Part shown: positions 16,723-25,256 of the stretch, piece after piece | Layout: each line of letters begins with the position of its first letter | How positions within the stretch are numbered: position 1 is the stretch's first letter | Assembly: GCF_041006295.1 (NCBI RefSeq) | Contig: NZ_CP158487.1 | Span: 558,001 to 622,000 of the forward strand | Direction of reading: 5' to 3' | Source of the DNA: Candidatus Nanosynbacter sp. TM7-074 | Lineage (GTDB): Bacteria > Patescibacteriota > Saccharimonadia > Saccharimonadales > Saccharimonadaceae | Length of the DNA stretch: 64,000 nt | Notes under the pieces: model-generated | Databases searched by the model: none | The model's input: the letters and a program-made list of their open reading frames with translations, nothing else | What the model was told of the DNA's origin: nothing | Program-made: the position numbers and the translations under genes

Positions 16723-18234
16723 ATGAAAAATATATGCGCAAATCTTAAAAATCTACACACATTTCTTCATAAAATACCTGGCTGGGTCTGGCTAATTCCC
16801 ATATTAATTTTAGCTATTAGCGCTCGCGCTGCCCAATTAACTAAGGCTAATATTTGGCACGATGAGGGCTATACTGCTACCATTATCAAGCAGCCCTTGA
16901 TTGACATTATCTCCACGACAACCACGGACGTACATCCACCATTTTATTACATTATCATGCATTTTTGGCAATTACTTTTTGGCAATTCAGTCACTGCACT
17001 CAGAAGCTTTAGTGTCTTATGTGGCGCCATGACAGTCGCCATGCTATTTCTCTTACTGCAAAAGCTATTCTCTAAAAGAATCGCTATATTTGGAGCTTTT
17101 TTAGCAGCTTTAGGACCATTCCTGATCCGCTATAGCGACGAGGCGAGGATGTATGCTTTGGCGGCGCTGCTTAGCGTATCCGCCACCTATGCATTTATCA
17201 TGGCGGTCGGCAGAAAAGACAAAAAACCCTGGTGGATATTATACGGATTTTTAGTGGCAATCGGCATTTACACACAGTATTTCCTGGCACTGCTAATTCC
17301 AGCTCACTTTGTCTATTTATGGCTAAAAATTGGCGGAGATCGCACTGCTATCATAAAAATTTTTACTAATAAAAATCTCTGGCTAGCAGCTGGGCTATGC
17401 TTTTTATTATTCTTACCTTGGCTGCCAGTAATGATCTCCCAGGTCAGTAGAGTCAGCGGCGAGTTTTGGATACCAGAAGTCAATAAATTTACCATACCAA
17501 CAACCCTATCCATGTTCTTAACTTACGACGAGAGGATAGTCCGCTACTTTGGCTTACTGCTGCTACCAATTATGCTCATCGTATCACTCGTCTTAGCTAA
17601 AAAATTTCATAAATACCGAGCAGCAATATGGCTCATGACAATTTGGTCATTTCTACCAATGATCATCATCTACACACTTAGTAAAGGTCGCCCCGTTTAT
17701 TTAGATCGCTATTTTACCTACTCAGCGCCAGTATTTTATAGTCTGATAGCCATCTACATAGGAATTATTTTTTCGAGCAAAAGGATTCGTAGTGTCGGTT
17801 TATCTATTATTTTCATATTGCTAATTGGCTGCTACATGTGGCATGTCGGCAGTAAAAATATAACAGAAGCATCCTGGAACAACACAGAAACTGCCATGAA
17901 TCATATAAATGATAATATAAAAAGCAATGACGCTATTATCTCCGGTGAAATTTACACCTATTTTCACACATCTTATTACAATAGAACTAATAAAGAAATT
18001 ATCCTGCTACGTCCAGACCAAGAGCTCAATTGGGCTGGTGAATGGGGGCTAATCAAAAAACTTAATACTCCAGAAATTAGCTCTTTAAACTCTGTAAAAA
18101 CTCAAAGAATTTGGCTGATACTTCGCGCAAAAACATATGACAAATATAAAAAACAAATTCCGCCATCATGGCTAATGCAGCAAGAATTTCGTGATGGCGA
18201 TCTGATCATTGGTTTGTACGAAAATAAAAAATAA
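16723..18234 (+). CDS. GT39-like integral membrane glycosyltransferase
   Basis: 503 residues with about ten hydrophobic helices. The first periplasmic loop carries WHDEGYT and the next HPPFYYI, the acidic and HPP signatures of dolichyl/polyprenyl-phosphate-sugar mannosyltransferase (PMT/ArnT-like) enzymes; SDEARMYAL follows. The C-terminal roughly 130 residues are extracytoplasmic. It starts four bases after gatD and ends in a terminator hairpin, so it probably belongs to the murT-gatD operon. It likely transfers a sugar from a lipid carrier to a surface protein or envelope polymer; donor and acceptor are unknown. Confidence 0.8.
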   Translation: MKNICANLKNLHTFLHKIPGWVWLIPILILAISARAAQLTKANIWHDEGYTATIIKQPLIDIISTTTTDVHPPFYYIIMHFWQLLFGNSVTALRSFSVLCGAMTVAMLFLLLQKLFSKRIAIFGAFLAALGPFLIRYSDEARMYALAALLSVSATYAFIMAVGRKDKKPWWILYGFLVAIGIYTQYFLALLIPAHFVYLWLKIGGDRTAIIKIFTNKNLWLAAGLCFLLFLPWLPVMISQVSRVSGEFWIPEVNKFTIPTTLSMFLTYDERIVRYFGLLLLPIMLIVSLVLAKKFHKYRAAIWLMTIWSFLPMIIIYTLSKGRPVYLDRYFTYSAPVFYSLIAIYIGIIFSSKRIRSVGLSIIFILLIGCYMWHVGSKNITEASWNNTETAMNHINDNIKSNDAIISGEIYTYFHTSYYNRTNKEIILLRPDQELNWAGEWGLIKKLNTPEISSLNSVKTQRIWLILRAKTYDKYKKQIPPSWLMQQEFRDGDLIIGLYENKK

Positions 18235-18257
18235 CCGACGAATTTGCCGGTTATCTT
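18232..18257. terminator. Hairpin between the glycosyltransferase and tRNA-Pro
   Basis: AACCG (18233-18237) pairs with CGGTT (18248-18252), extended by A/T pairs to ATAACCG/CGGTTAT. It sits at the glycosyltransferase stop and downstream of the leftward tRNA-Pro, so it can serve both. Confidence 0.6.
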
Positions 18258-18278
18258 AATGTATTGAATGATTTAAAT

Positions 18279-18355
18279 TGGTCGGGGTGAAAGGACTCGA
18301 ACCTTCGACCTCACGGTCCCAAACCGCGCGCGCTAGCCAACTGCGCCACACCCCG
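18279..18355 (-). tRNA. tRNA-Pro (TGG)
   Basis: Acceptor CGGGGTG/CACCCCG, anticodon stem CGCGG/CCGTG, loop TTTGGGA giving TGG, A73, encoded CCA (18279-18281). Nothing further is recognised in 18356-18458. Confidence 0.94.
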
Positions 18356-18458
18356 AAAGATGATCTCGACACCTACCTCACTATTCTACCACACTTTACA
18401 CATTAAATACAGCAATAATTAGCGATTTGAGTTAATATATAGACATACCCTCATAATT

Positions 18459-19085
18459 ATGGCCAATACTAATCACACTACCCGCACAACTCACCGCCGA
18501 CAAATGATATATCTCTGCGCCATTGTCTGCGTGTATCTCATGTTGTCCATTCTCATTTGTACCGGTGTCATTCCCTGGAATATGAAGTTCGCGACACTCG
18601 TCGTCGGTGCAGTAGCGATGTACATAGTGATGCGAATACTCGGCAATACGCACAATGACATCGGCATTACGCGGCAACGTACCATCTATTCACTCAAAAC
18701 CGTGCTACCTATAACTATAGCTCTCATTATCGCAGCCGGGCTGTTTCTACTCCTCAAAAAACCTCGATTCTCACCAACCGAAGGAATAGGATTCTATGTA
18801 TTTTATATTCTCATCTCGTGCCCGGCGCAAGAACTGTTATTTCGCGGCATCCTCAGCCGTATGCTGCAAGAACTACGGCTACACCGAGTACTGGAGCTTG
18901 GCGTAGCAGCCGCCCTTTTCGGTTATGTACATATCATCTACGGCGATATGCTCACTGTTGTTGTCATGGGCATCGTTGGCCTTTTCTGGTACCGAGCGTA
19001 CCAGCTCTCATCAAACCTCATCGGCGTAACGATAAGCCACGTGGTACTTGGTGTGATGACGATCGCTTTGGGGATTATTGATTAA
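18459..19085 (+). CDS. CPBP-family (Abi/Rce1-like) intramembrane protease homologue
   Basis: 208 residues with about six hydrophobic helices. The CPBP motifs are present in altered form: PAQELLFRG where EExxxR is expected (first Glu is Gln), then FGYVHIIYG and ISHVVLG with the usual histidines. Such proteins cut prenylated or bacteriocin-type peptides or act in self-protection. The Gln substitution leaves activity doubtful. A TATA-rich stretch but no clear Shine-Dalgarno precedes the ATG. It stands alone between tRNA-Pro and the NAD operon. Confidence 0.75.
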   Translation: MANTNHTTRTTHRRQMIYLCAIVCVYLMLSILICTGVIPWNMKFATLVVGAVAMYIVMRILGNTHNDIGITRQRTIYSLKTVLPITIALIIAAGLFLLLKKPRFSPTEGIGFYVFYILISCPAQELLFRGILSRMLQELRLHRVLELGVAAALFGYVHIIYGDMLTVVVMGIVGLFWYRAYQLSSNLIGVTISHVVLGVMTIALGIID

Positions 19086-19210
19086 CCTCAATTTGTTGTA
19101 CAAATATCATACATACTCGTTTCTCGTAGATTATTGTTAAATACACACTAACTATGCTACACTCTACGTATAACCCTAAGCTGCCTACAGAAATAATAAA
19201 GGAGGTATAT

Positions 19211-20038
19211 ATGCGAGCCAAGCAACAAGAAATTATCGCCACTTTAGGAGTCAAACCCAATATACAGCCAGTACAAGAAATAGAAAAACGCAGCCAATTC
19301 TTAGCAAACTACCTAGGAGGAACTGGGCTGAATGGATTTGTGCTAGGCATTTCCGGCGGCCAAGATTCATTACTCGCGGGAATTATAACTCAACGCGCAG
19401 TAGACATATGTAATAAAAATAATCGCGAGGCATACTTTCACACAATGCTTCTTCCTTACGGAATACAACACGACCGCGCAGATGCTGAGCTAGCCGTTAA
19501 GACTATTAAGTCTTATGGCGAATCAAGCGTCATAGAACACGACATTGATATAAAACCTAGCGTCGACACACTTGTTGCGAACCTATACACCAATGGTCAA
19601 GAAATTAGCGATTTCGACAAAGGCAACATCAAGGCTCGTATCCGTATGATGGCACAATATGCTATTGCTGGTGCCTGCGGGTTATTGGTAGTTGGCACTG
19701 ATCATGCCGCCGAATCAGTCACGGGATTTTTCACCAAGTTTGGCGATGGCGCTGCCGACATCATGCCCCTCTCTGGACTAACAAAACGCCAAGGTCGCGC
19801 TATGCTTGAGGTTTTAAATATCCCAGAATCTCTTCTGAATAAAACGCCGACCGCCGACTTGTTAGATAATAATCCAATTCAGCCCGACGAAACAGAATTG
19901 GGGATCAGTTACACCGAAATTGATGACTATCTTGAGGGTAAAACCATCAGTCCTAAGGTCGCCAAAATCATAGAAAATTTTTACGAAAAAACTCAACATA
20001 AACGTAATCTGCCGATACAGTACAGAGATAATAAATAA
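19211..20038 (+). CDS. nadE: NAD synthetase, ammonia-type
   Basis: Converts nicotinate adenine dinucleotide to NAD with ATP and ammonia. It has the PP-loop GISGGQDS at about residues 46-53, VVGTDHAAE, TKFGDGAADI and PLSGLTKRQGR. At 275 residues it lacks the glutaminase domain, so it should use free ammonia. The start follows a near-perfect AAGGAGGT by four bases. It is the first gene of an NAD salvage group whose next member is an NrtR-like regulator. Confidence 0.96.
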   Translation: MRAKQQEIIATLGVKPNIQPVQEIEKRSQFLANYLGGTGLNGFVLGISGGQDSLLAGIITQRAVDICNKNNREAYFHTMLLPYGIQHDRADAELAVKTIKSYGESSVIEHDIDIKPSVDTLVANLYTNGQEISDFDKGNIKARIRMMAQYAIAGACGLLVVGTDHAAESVTGFFTKFGDGAADIMPLSGLTKRQGRAMLEVLNIPESLLNKTPTADLLDNNPIQPDETELGISYTEIDDYLEGKTISPKVAKIIENFYEKTQHKRNLPIQYRDNK

Positions 20039-20081
20039 GAATAACTTGGCAAGCGGCTTACTTCAGGATAATATATATTGT

Positions 20082-20756
20082 ATGAATTACACAAAACCGT
20101 ACACACCCCCAACGCTAACCGTGGATGCGGTAATTTTTCAAATCTATAATGACGCATTGGAAGTATTGTTATTAAAACGGCCAAACGAACCTTTTAAAGG
20201 AGAATGGGCTCTCCCTGGAGGATATAACGCTAAAGGAGAAACGACAACAGATGCGCTTGAGCGTGTAGTCTCTCAAAAGACAGGAGTAAAAATCAAAGAA
20301 GATCTACACTACATCGAACAGCTTTACACGTTCGACACGATTGATCGCGATCCACGAGGACATGCAGTGTCTGTAACTTATTTAGGCTGTGGACGCAATA
20401 TTACATATAATGAAGAATTAGAAGTGGCATTTTTTGATGTAAATAAACTACCAAAACTAGCATACGACCACGTTAATATTATTAAGTACGCCAAAGAGCG
20501 GCTAATCGCCAAGTTAACATATACGAATGCTGTGTCGGCATTTCTGGAGCGGCGTTTTACCCTGACCCAACTACAGAACGCCTACGAAATTATCTTTGAT
20601 CGTGAATTTGATAAGCGTAATTTTCGCAAAAAATTCCTCAGCCTCAACCTCATTCATGAAACCAACGAGTTATGGCGTGACGGCGCACATCGCCCAGCAA
20701 AACTATATGAATTCAATTCAGATAGACTAGAGATTTTGAACCGCAGGTTCGACTAA
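20082..20756 (+). CDS. nrtR: NrtR-family regulator (Nudix-like sensor plus winged helix)
   Basis: 224 residues. The N-terminal half is a Nudix fold (residues about 8-140) whose Nudix box is degenerate: the catalytic REUxEE is replaced by ERVVSQKT, so it should bind but not cut its ligand. The C-terminal part, from LTQLQNAYEIIFDREFDKR onward, is the winged-helix DNA-binding domain of NrtR. In known cases NrtR represses NAD genes and is released by ADP-ribose. Its place between nadE and pncA supports this. The start at 20082 follows an AT-rich -10-like stretch by two to eight bases. Confidence 0.88.
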   Translation: MNYTKPYTPPTLTVDAVIFQIYNDALEVLLLKRPNEPFKGEWALPGGYNAKGETTTDALERVVSQKTGVKIKEDLHYIEQLYTFDTIDRDPRGHAVSVTYLGCGRNITYNEELEVAFFDVNKLPKLAYDHVNIIKYAKERLIAKLTYTNAVSAFLERRFTLTQLQNAYEIIFDREFDKRNFRKKFLSLNLIHETNELWRDGAHRPAKLYEFNSDRLEILNRRFD

Positions 20757-20771
20757 TCTTATTAGATAGAT

Positions 20772-20868
20772 ATATAAAATTTATATTTTTCATAAATTAG
20801 TGTTGACAATACAATAACTAACGATTAAACTAAATAGTAAGTGTAATTTATACATTAAGTAAGGAGGT
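20772..20868 (+). promoter_or_regulatory. pncA promoter region with candidate NrtR operators
   Basis: TTGACA (20803-20808), 17 bases, then TAAACT (20826-20831) form a good promoter, and AAGGAGGT (20861-20868) precedes the pncA ATG by five bases. A perfect palindrome with 7-base arms (ATATAAA/TTTATAT, 20772-20786) lies just upstream, and an imperfect TGTA-N5-TACA lies downstream of the -10 box. Either may be an NrtR site; this is inference. Confidence 0.6.
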
Positions 20869-20873
20869 AATCC

Positions 20874-21509
20874 ATGGAAACAGTAAAACCAACTCGAAAT
20901 ATACTTGTTGCCGTTGATGTGCAGCATGATTTTATCGATGGTAGCCTGGCAGTTGCCGAGGGCGAGCAGGTCGTTGCCCCGCTCAACACCATCGCCGAGA
21001 CCGTGCGACACCATGGCGGACAGGTCGTTTTTACCCGCGACTGGCACCCCGGTGAAACACCACATTTTGTTAATTTTGGTGGCCAGTGGCCAGTCCACTG
21101 CGTGGCCGGCACTACCGGCGCTAGCTTTCACGATAAACTCAACGTGCAGCCTGGTGACACTATTATCGACAAAGGCGTGGGCCAGACTGACGGGTACTCT
21201 GGCTGGGAGGGTCAGAGCGACACAGGCGAGACGCTGGAGACCATTATCACGCCACGAACACCTCACGAGAAGGTTCAGGTATTTCTCGGCGGACTGGCAA
21301 CTGACTTTTGCGTGAAGTCAACTGCGCTGGACATTACCGAGCACTTCCAGAGTGACGATCAAGTGTCCATCTATCTACTGCGAGAGGCTGTTCGCGCCGT
21401 CGGACTGACGCCAAACGCTGAAGAAGAAGTACTAACCGCAATGAAGGAAGCTGGAATATTAGCAATATCAACCGAAGAAGCAAAAAAGATAATTGAGGAG
21501 ACAGTTTAA
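20874..21509 (+). CDS. pncA: Nicotinamidase
   Basis: Hydrolyses nicotinamide to nicotinate. Isochorismatase-fold triad: Asp in VAVDVQHDF, Lys in TIIDKGV, Cys in GLATDFCVKSTA; the metal-binding region DWHPGETPHF is present. 211 residues, normal length. It directly abuts pncB, which uses the product. The first two-thirds look clearly richer in G+C than the flanking nadE and pncB by eye, possibly reflecting a different origin. Confidence 0.95.
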   Translation: METVKPTRNILVAVDVQHDFIDGSLAVAEGEQVVAPLNTIAETVRHHGGQVVFTRDWHPGETPHFVNFGGQWPVHCVAGTTGASFHDKLNVQPGDTIIDKGVGQTDGYSGWEGQSDTGETLETIITPRTPHEKVQVFLGGLATDFCVKSTALDITEHFQSDDQVSIYLLREAVRAVGLTPNAEEEVLTAMKEAGILAISTEEAKKIIEETV

Positions 21510-22754
21510 ATGGAAGAAGAATCAAAAATATCACAAGGATTAGATTATTATAAAGCAACCATGGGGATGAATGAATTCTTAAAACACCCTGAAGCTGAAG
21601 TCACCTTCACATTAAAGAATCGCTCTCCTAATTTATTATCAGAATTCGTCACCTCAGAGGAACTTAGAAATAGGCTTAGTGAGCTATCTGATGGATGGCG
21701 TCCTGATGAAATTGCTTACCTGGCCAGCCTACAAAATCAGGACGGCAAAGCACAATTTTCACCAGAATACCTAGATTTCCTCATGGAAAATCCCCTACCC
21801 CCAGTTGACATTAACTATGACGAGCACGGCGATTTATCAGTTAGTAGCACAGGAAAATGGCCGCTAGTTACATTCTGGGAAACGGTGATTATGAGCGAAA
21901 TAAATGAAATATATTTTAAAAATAAGCTTACTAGTGAAGGTCGATCATTAGCCGAATTATATGCCGAAGGTGACCGTCGATTAAGTGAAAAAATTGCACT
22001 ATTAAAGGATCTTCCATATATAAAATTCTCAGACTTCGGTACTCGACGACGGTTTAGTTATGATTGGCATAGACACGTAGTTGAGCGCGTTGCGACAGAG
22101 CTGCCGGATAATTTCGTTGGCACTTCAAATATATATCTGGCACATAAATTAGGACTAAAGCCAATTGGAACTTTTGCGCACGAAATGCCAATGGTTTATG
22201 CCGCACTAGCAGACAAGGGCGGAAATAATCCACTAGACGGCCACAATCAAGCATTGCAAGATTGGCAAAACACATATGGCAACGATCTATCAATCGCTTT
22301 AACCGATACATTTACAACAGACTTTTTCTTTGCCTATTTTACGCCTGAGCAGATGGATTCATGGAAAGGACTACGCCATGATTCTGGCGACCCGATAGAT
22401 TTTGGAAATAAAGCTATTGAGGTCTATCAGAAAAACGGAATTGACCCAATGGAAAAAACTATCGTCTTTAGTGATGGACTTGATGCGGATGAAATTATTC
22501 GCCTGGCTGATTATTTCAAAGGTAGAATAAATGTCACATTTGGCTGGGGTACAACTTTAACCAATGACCTTGGCATCAAACCCAATAACTTCGTCATGAA
22601 AGCCACAGAAGTTGATGGAATATCCACAGTGAAGCTGAGCGACACACCTGGTAAACATACAGGTACGATTGATAAAATTAGCGAGTATAAACAACGCGTA
22701 AAAGAAGCTTTAGCAAAAAAAGCCTTAAGCGATAGCCTCCTAGTCGCAGTATGA
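21510..22754 (+). CDS. pncB: Nicotinate phosphoribosyltransferase
   Basis: Makes nicotinate mononucleotide from nicotinate and PRPP. Signatures are GLDYYKATMGMNEF near the N-terminus, SDFGTRRRFSYDWH, GTSNIYLA, LRHDSGDP (PRPP-binding) and FGWGTTLTNDLG. 414 residues, typical of PncB. It begins directly after the pncA stop and overlaps the next gene by four bases, so the salvage enzymes are made together. The adenylyltransferase step (NadD) needed before NadE is not in this window. Confidence 0.95.
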   Translation: MEEESKISQGLDYYKATMGMNEFLKHPEAEVTFTLKNRSPNLLSEFVTSEELRNRLSELSDGWRPDEIAYLASLQNQDGKAQFSPEYLDFLMENPLPPVDINYDEHGDLSVSSTGKWPLVTFWETVIMSEINEIYFKNKLTSEGRSLAELYAEGDRRLSEKIALLKDLPYIKFSDFGTRRRFSYDWHRHVVERVATELPDNFVGTSNIYLAHKLGLKPIGTFAHEMPMVYAALADKGGNNPLDGHNQALQDWQNTYGNDLSIALTDTFTTDFFFAYFTPEQMDSWKGLRHDSGDPIDFGNKAIEVYQKNGIDPMEKTIVFSDGLDADEIIRLADYFKGRINVTFGWGTTLTNDLGIKPNNFVMKATEVDGISTVKLSDTPGKHTGTIDKISEYKQRVKEALAKKALSDSLLVAV

Positions 22755-24097
22755 AAGAAATAGAACCAACAAGCCTGAGGCACGAATTATGGTACGATGG
22801 TCCGAATTACACCGCGGATAGTGTAATTATTAATCCAGCATCACAAAAAATCCTTTTAATAAAACGTTCTAGCGGCGAGTGGGCACTACCTGGCGGTTTT
22901 ATCGATCCCGGAGAAGATTCCCTTGCAGCGGCCATTCGCGAAACTAGAGAAGAAACTGGCGTCACAATTAGTGACGGGGCTACACTTATATTTAGAGGAT
23001 TAGTTGACGACCCGCGCAATCGCCAAGAATCATGGATTGAGACGAGCGCCTACCTATTTACCGTATCTGACACGATAAAAGCGACCGGCCACGATGATGC
23101 AATTGACGCTGGTTGGTGGTCAATTGATAATTTACCCAGTCTTTACGCCTCACACGACTACATCTTGACAAGGGCGCTTGATCATTTATCTTGCCAAAAC
23201 CTTATTGAAATAGCCCAGTCTCCAGAAACTTACCACGATGTGAGCGGTGGTCATATGCAATATGACAAAATTATTGCTACAAAAAACGGCCAGTCAGTAT
23301 TTGTTAAACAGATATCAGCTAAGTATGACGATACGCCGAGACGAAACCGATTACATCAATATCTGGAGAAAGAAGCTTTCGTTATGGCTCACTTAAGGTC
23401 TCATGGATATAGCGGAATACCCGAGCGGTCAATTCTGCATGGTAGCGATACGCTCATCATGGATGCGATGGAACCTGACGGCGGATGGCAATGGCGAGCC
23501 AGGAAAGACACGCTCAATTCATACGTAAATTCAGCGATTGAAAAATTTAATGAGCTAGAGAGTATGCCACTACCGGCTGACGCTTTCGACATTGAACCGT
23601 CGCGTGATAGTTTTGTAAAAGAAGGTTGGCAATCAATTGATAATCAAAAAATAGATAAATTACATAAATTAGCACCAAGTTTTTTAGATAGATTAACACC
23701 CCGTAGCCAAGCAGCTGCTCAATCATTGCTAAGAAACCTAGCCTCGCTACGCCAAATAGGCAGCCAGACCCCTAGAACAAACTCATTAGTTTTTTGCCAC
23801 CATGATATCCGACAATCAAACATGGCTTGGCACCCTAATTACGGTACTAGGTTGGTGGATTGGAGCTGGTCTGGGTTGGGTGAATCGGGTAGTGATATTA
23901 CCAGCCTGCTAATTGACCTACATAAAAGCTACCATGATATCTCCCCTTATCAAAACATAATAAACTTAGATTATTGTCTCACACTAATGGGGTTTTGGTT
24001 GAATCATGCAACCTGGCCGCATCACGGCGATGACACGACTAGATTTCAGCAATTCTTGTCGGCCCTCAGCGCCTATGAGATATACATAAATGGCTAA
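22751..24097 (+). CDS. Nudix hydrolase fused to an aminoglycoside-phosphotransferase-like kinase
   Basis: 448 residues. Residues about 15-145 are a Nudix domain with an intact box (GGFIDPGEDSLAAAIRETRE followed by ETG). Residues about 165-448 are an APH/choline-kinase-like fold with Brenner-type loop FCHHDIRQSN and metal-binding region LVDWSW. The start overlaps pncB as ATGA, placing it in the NAD salvage operon. Nudix enzymes there often cut ADP-ribose or NAD-type dinucleotides; the kinase could phosphorylate a nucleoside such as nicotinamide or nicotinate riboside. The fusion and substrate are inferred from context only. It ends four bases into the convergent gpmA. Confidence 0.8.
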   Translation: MKEIEPTSLRHELWYDGPNYTADSVIINPASQKILLIKRSSGEWALPGGFIDPGEDSLAAAIRETREETGVTISDGATLIFRGLVDDPRNRQESWIETSAYLFTVSDTIKATGHDDAIDAGWWSIDNLPSLYASHDYILTRALDHLSCQNLIEIAQSPETYHDVSGGHMQYDKIIATKNGQSVFVKQISAKYDDTPRRNRLHQYLEKEAFVMAHLRSHGYSGIPERSILHGSDTLIMDAMEPDGGWQWRARKDTLNSYVNSAIEKFNELESMPLPADAFDIEPSRDSFVKEGWQSIDNQKIDKLHKLAPSFLDRLTPRSQAAAQSLLRNLASLRQIGSQTPRTNSLVFCHHDIRQSNMAWHPNYGTRLVDWSWSGLGESGSDITSLLIDLHKSYHDISPYQNIINLDYCLTLMGFWLNHATWPHHGDDTTRFQQFLSALSAYEIYING

Positions 24098-24729
24098 GCG
24101 TTTACCGGACCAATATTTACCGATAGAATTTCTTTTTTAGTTGGCAAATTATTATCAGCTTCAAATTTGTAAAGCAATAATTGACCAAACGGCATTTCTA
24201 CGTTTGCCATTTCTGACTCTGAAATTTGGTCAAGATGTTTGATTAACGCCCGAATAGAATTTCCATGCGCTACTAATAAAATATTCTCGCCCGCCTGAAG
24301 TTTCGGTAAAATTTCCCGCTCAAAATACGGAACCACTCGCGCGTAAACGTCTTTTAATGTTTCGCCGCCTGGCACCAGATAATCCCAACCGCGCCTAATT
24401 CCATTGAACGCCTCTTCACCAATCTCGTCCTTCACTTGCCACTTATTTTTACCAGTCAAATCCCCATAATCACGCTCATTCAGCTCAGTCGCCCGCGTTG
24501 TCTTCAGACTGACTATACCACACCCCTCAAGCAGGGCATCCAGCGTTTGGTGCGTCCGCTTTAGCGCTGACGTGTAGGCCTCGTCAAACTTGATATCCTT
24601 AAGGAGAACACCCAAGCACACTGAGTCAGCCCACCCTTTTTCCGTTAACCCCACGTCAGTCCAGCCCGTCCACTTGCCTAGTAGATTCCATTCACTCTCA
24701 CCGTGTCGACAGATAACTAATAATCCCAC
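24094..24729 (-). CDS. gpmA: 2,3-bisphosphoglycerate-dependent phosphoglycerate mutase
   Basis: Interconverts 3- and 2-phosphoglycerate. Histidine-phosphatase signatures are RHGESEWN (catalytic His), TSALKRTHQT, ELNERDYGDLTG and VAHGNSIRA. At 211 residues it is slightly short for GpmA but complete. The start codon is GTG, overlapping the preceding stop as TAGTG, so it is co-translated with the Nudix gene and rny. Confidence 0.93.
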   Translation of the reverse strand: MGLLVICRHGESEWNLLGKWTGWTDVGLTEKGWADSVCLGVLLKDIKFDEAYTSALKRTHQTLDALLEGCGIVSLKTTRATELNERDYGDLTGKNKWQVKDEIGEEAFNGIRRGWDYLVPGGETLKDVYARVVPYFEREILPKLQAGENILLVAHGNSIRALIKHLDQISESEMANVEMPFGQLLLYKFEADNNLPTKKEILSVNIGPVNA

Positions 24730-25256
24730 TATTTTCCTCCCAGTATCGGCGCAAAAAACTCTATTCGCTCATTTTTTACGCCATCCTCATCAACTATTTT
24801 CGTATTTACGTAACCGAATTTATCAGCCGCCCAAAAACGAATTGCCCATAATAATGACCCGTCATTAGAGTCAATTTCACTCTTAGAAATAAGTTTGCTA
24901 GACACTATTTCTGACTCTTGAAGCTTTATTTTAGACAAGACATTATTTTCCAATTGCGCAAAAAATACAAACTGATTTGTCAAAAACTCATCAGAATGAC
25001 GCGATGCTACCATGGCTAACTGTAGGTTTTCGGCATCAATTTTAATACCCACCTCCTCCTCGACTTCACGCACTGCCGCCTCCAGCGGAGATTCTCCAGG
25101 ATCAACAATTCCGCCAGGTAGCGACCAGTGATCTTTGTAGTCCGATTTGACGATTAATAATTCGCCCTGCTCATTTTCTATTAACACCGCCGCACTAGAA
25201 AAACGCTTGTCTAAACTAGCCAACCAAGTTCGCCGCTGCTCGTCAGTAAATTTCAT
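24729..25256 (-). CDS. Nudix hydrolase
   Basis: 175 residues with a canonical Nudix box (GGIVDPGESPLEAAVREVEE followed by EVG). The substrate cannot be named; candidates are nucleoside triphosphate oxidation products or dinucleotides. Its ATG overlaps the rny stop (TAATG) and its stop overlaps gpmA. It is one of three Nudix-fold genes within about 5 kb. Confidence 0.88.
   Translation of the reverse strand: MKFTDEQRRTWLASLDKRFSSAAVLIENEQGELLIVKSDYKDHWSLPGGIVDPGESPLEAAVREVEEEVGIKIDAENLQLAMVASRHSDEFLTNQFVFFAQLENNVLSKIKLQESEIVSSKLISKSEIDSNDGSLLWAIRFWAADKFGYVNTKIVDEDGVKNERIEFFAPILGGK

Noticed and set aside
20790-21266. Leftward 158-codon frame over pncA
   Set aside because: It overlaps pncA, whose catalytic triad is complete, and crosses its promoter; its existence follows from the high G+C of pncA.
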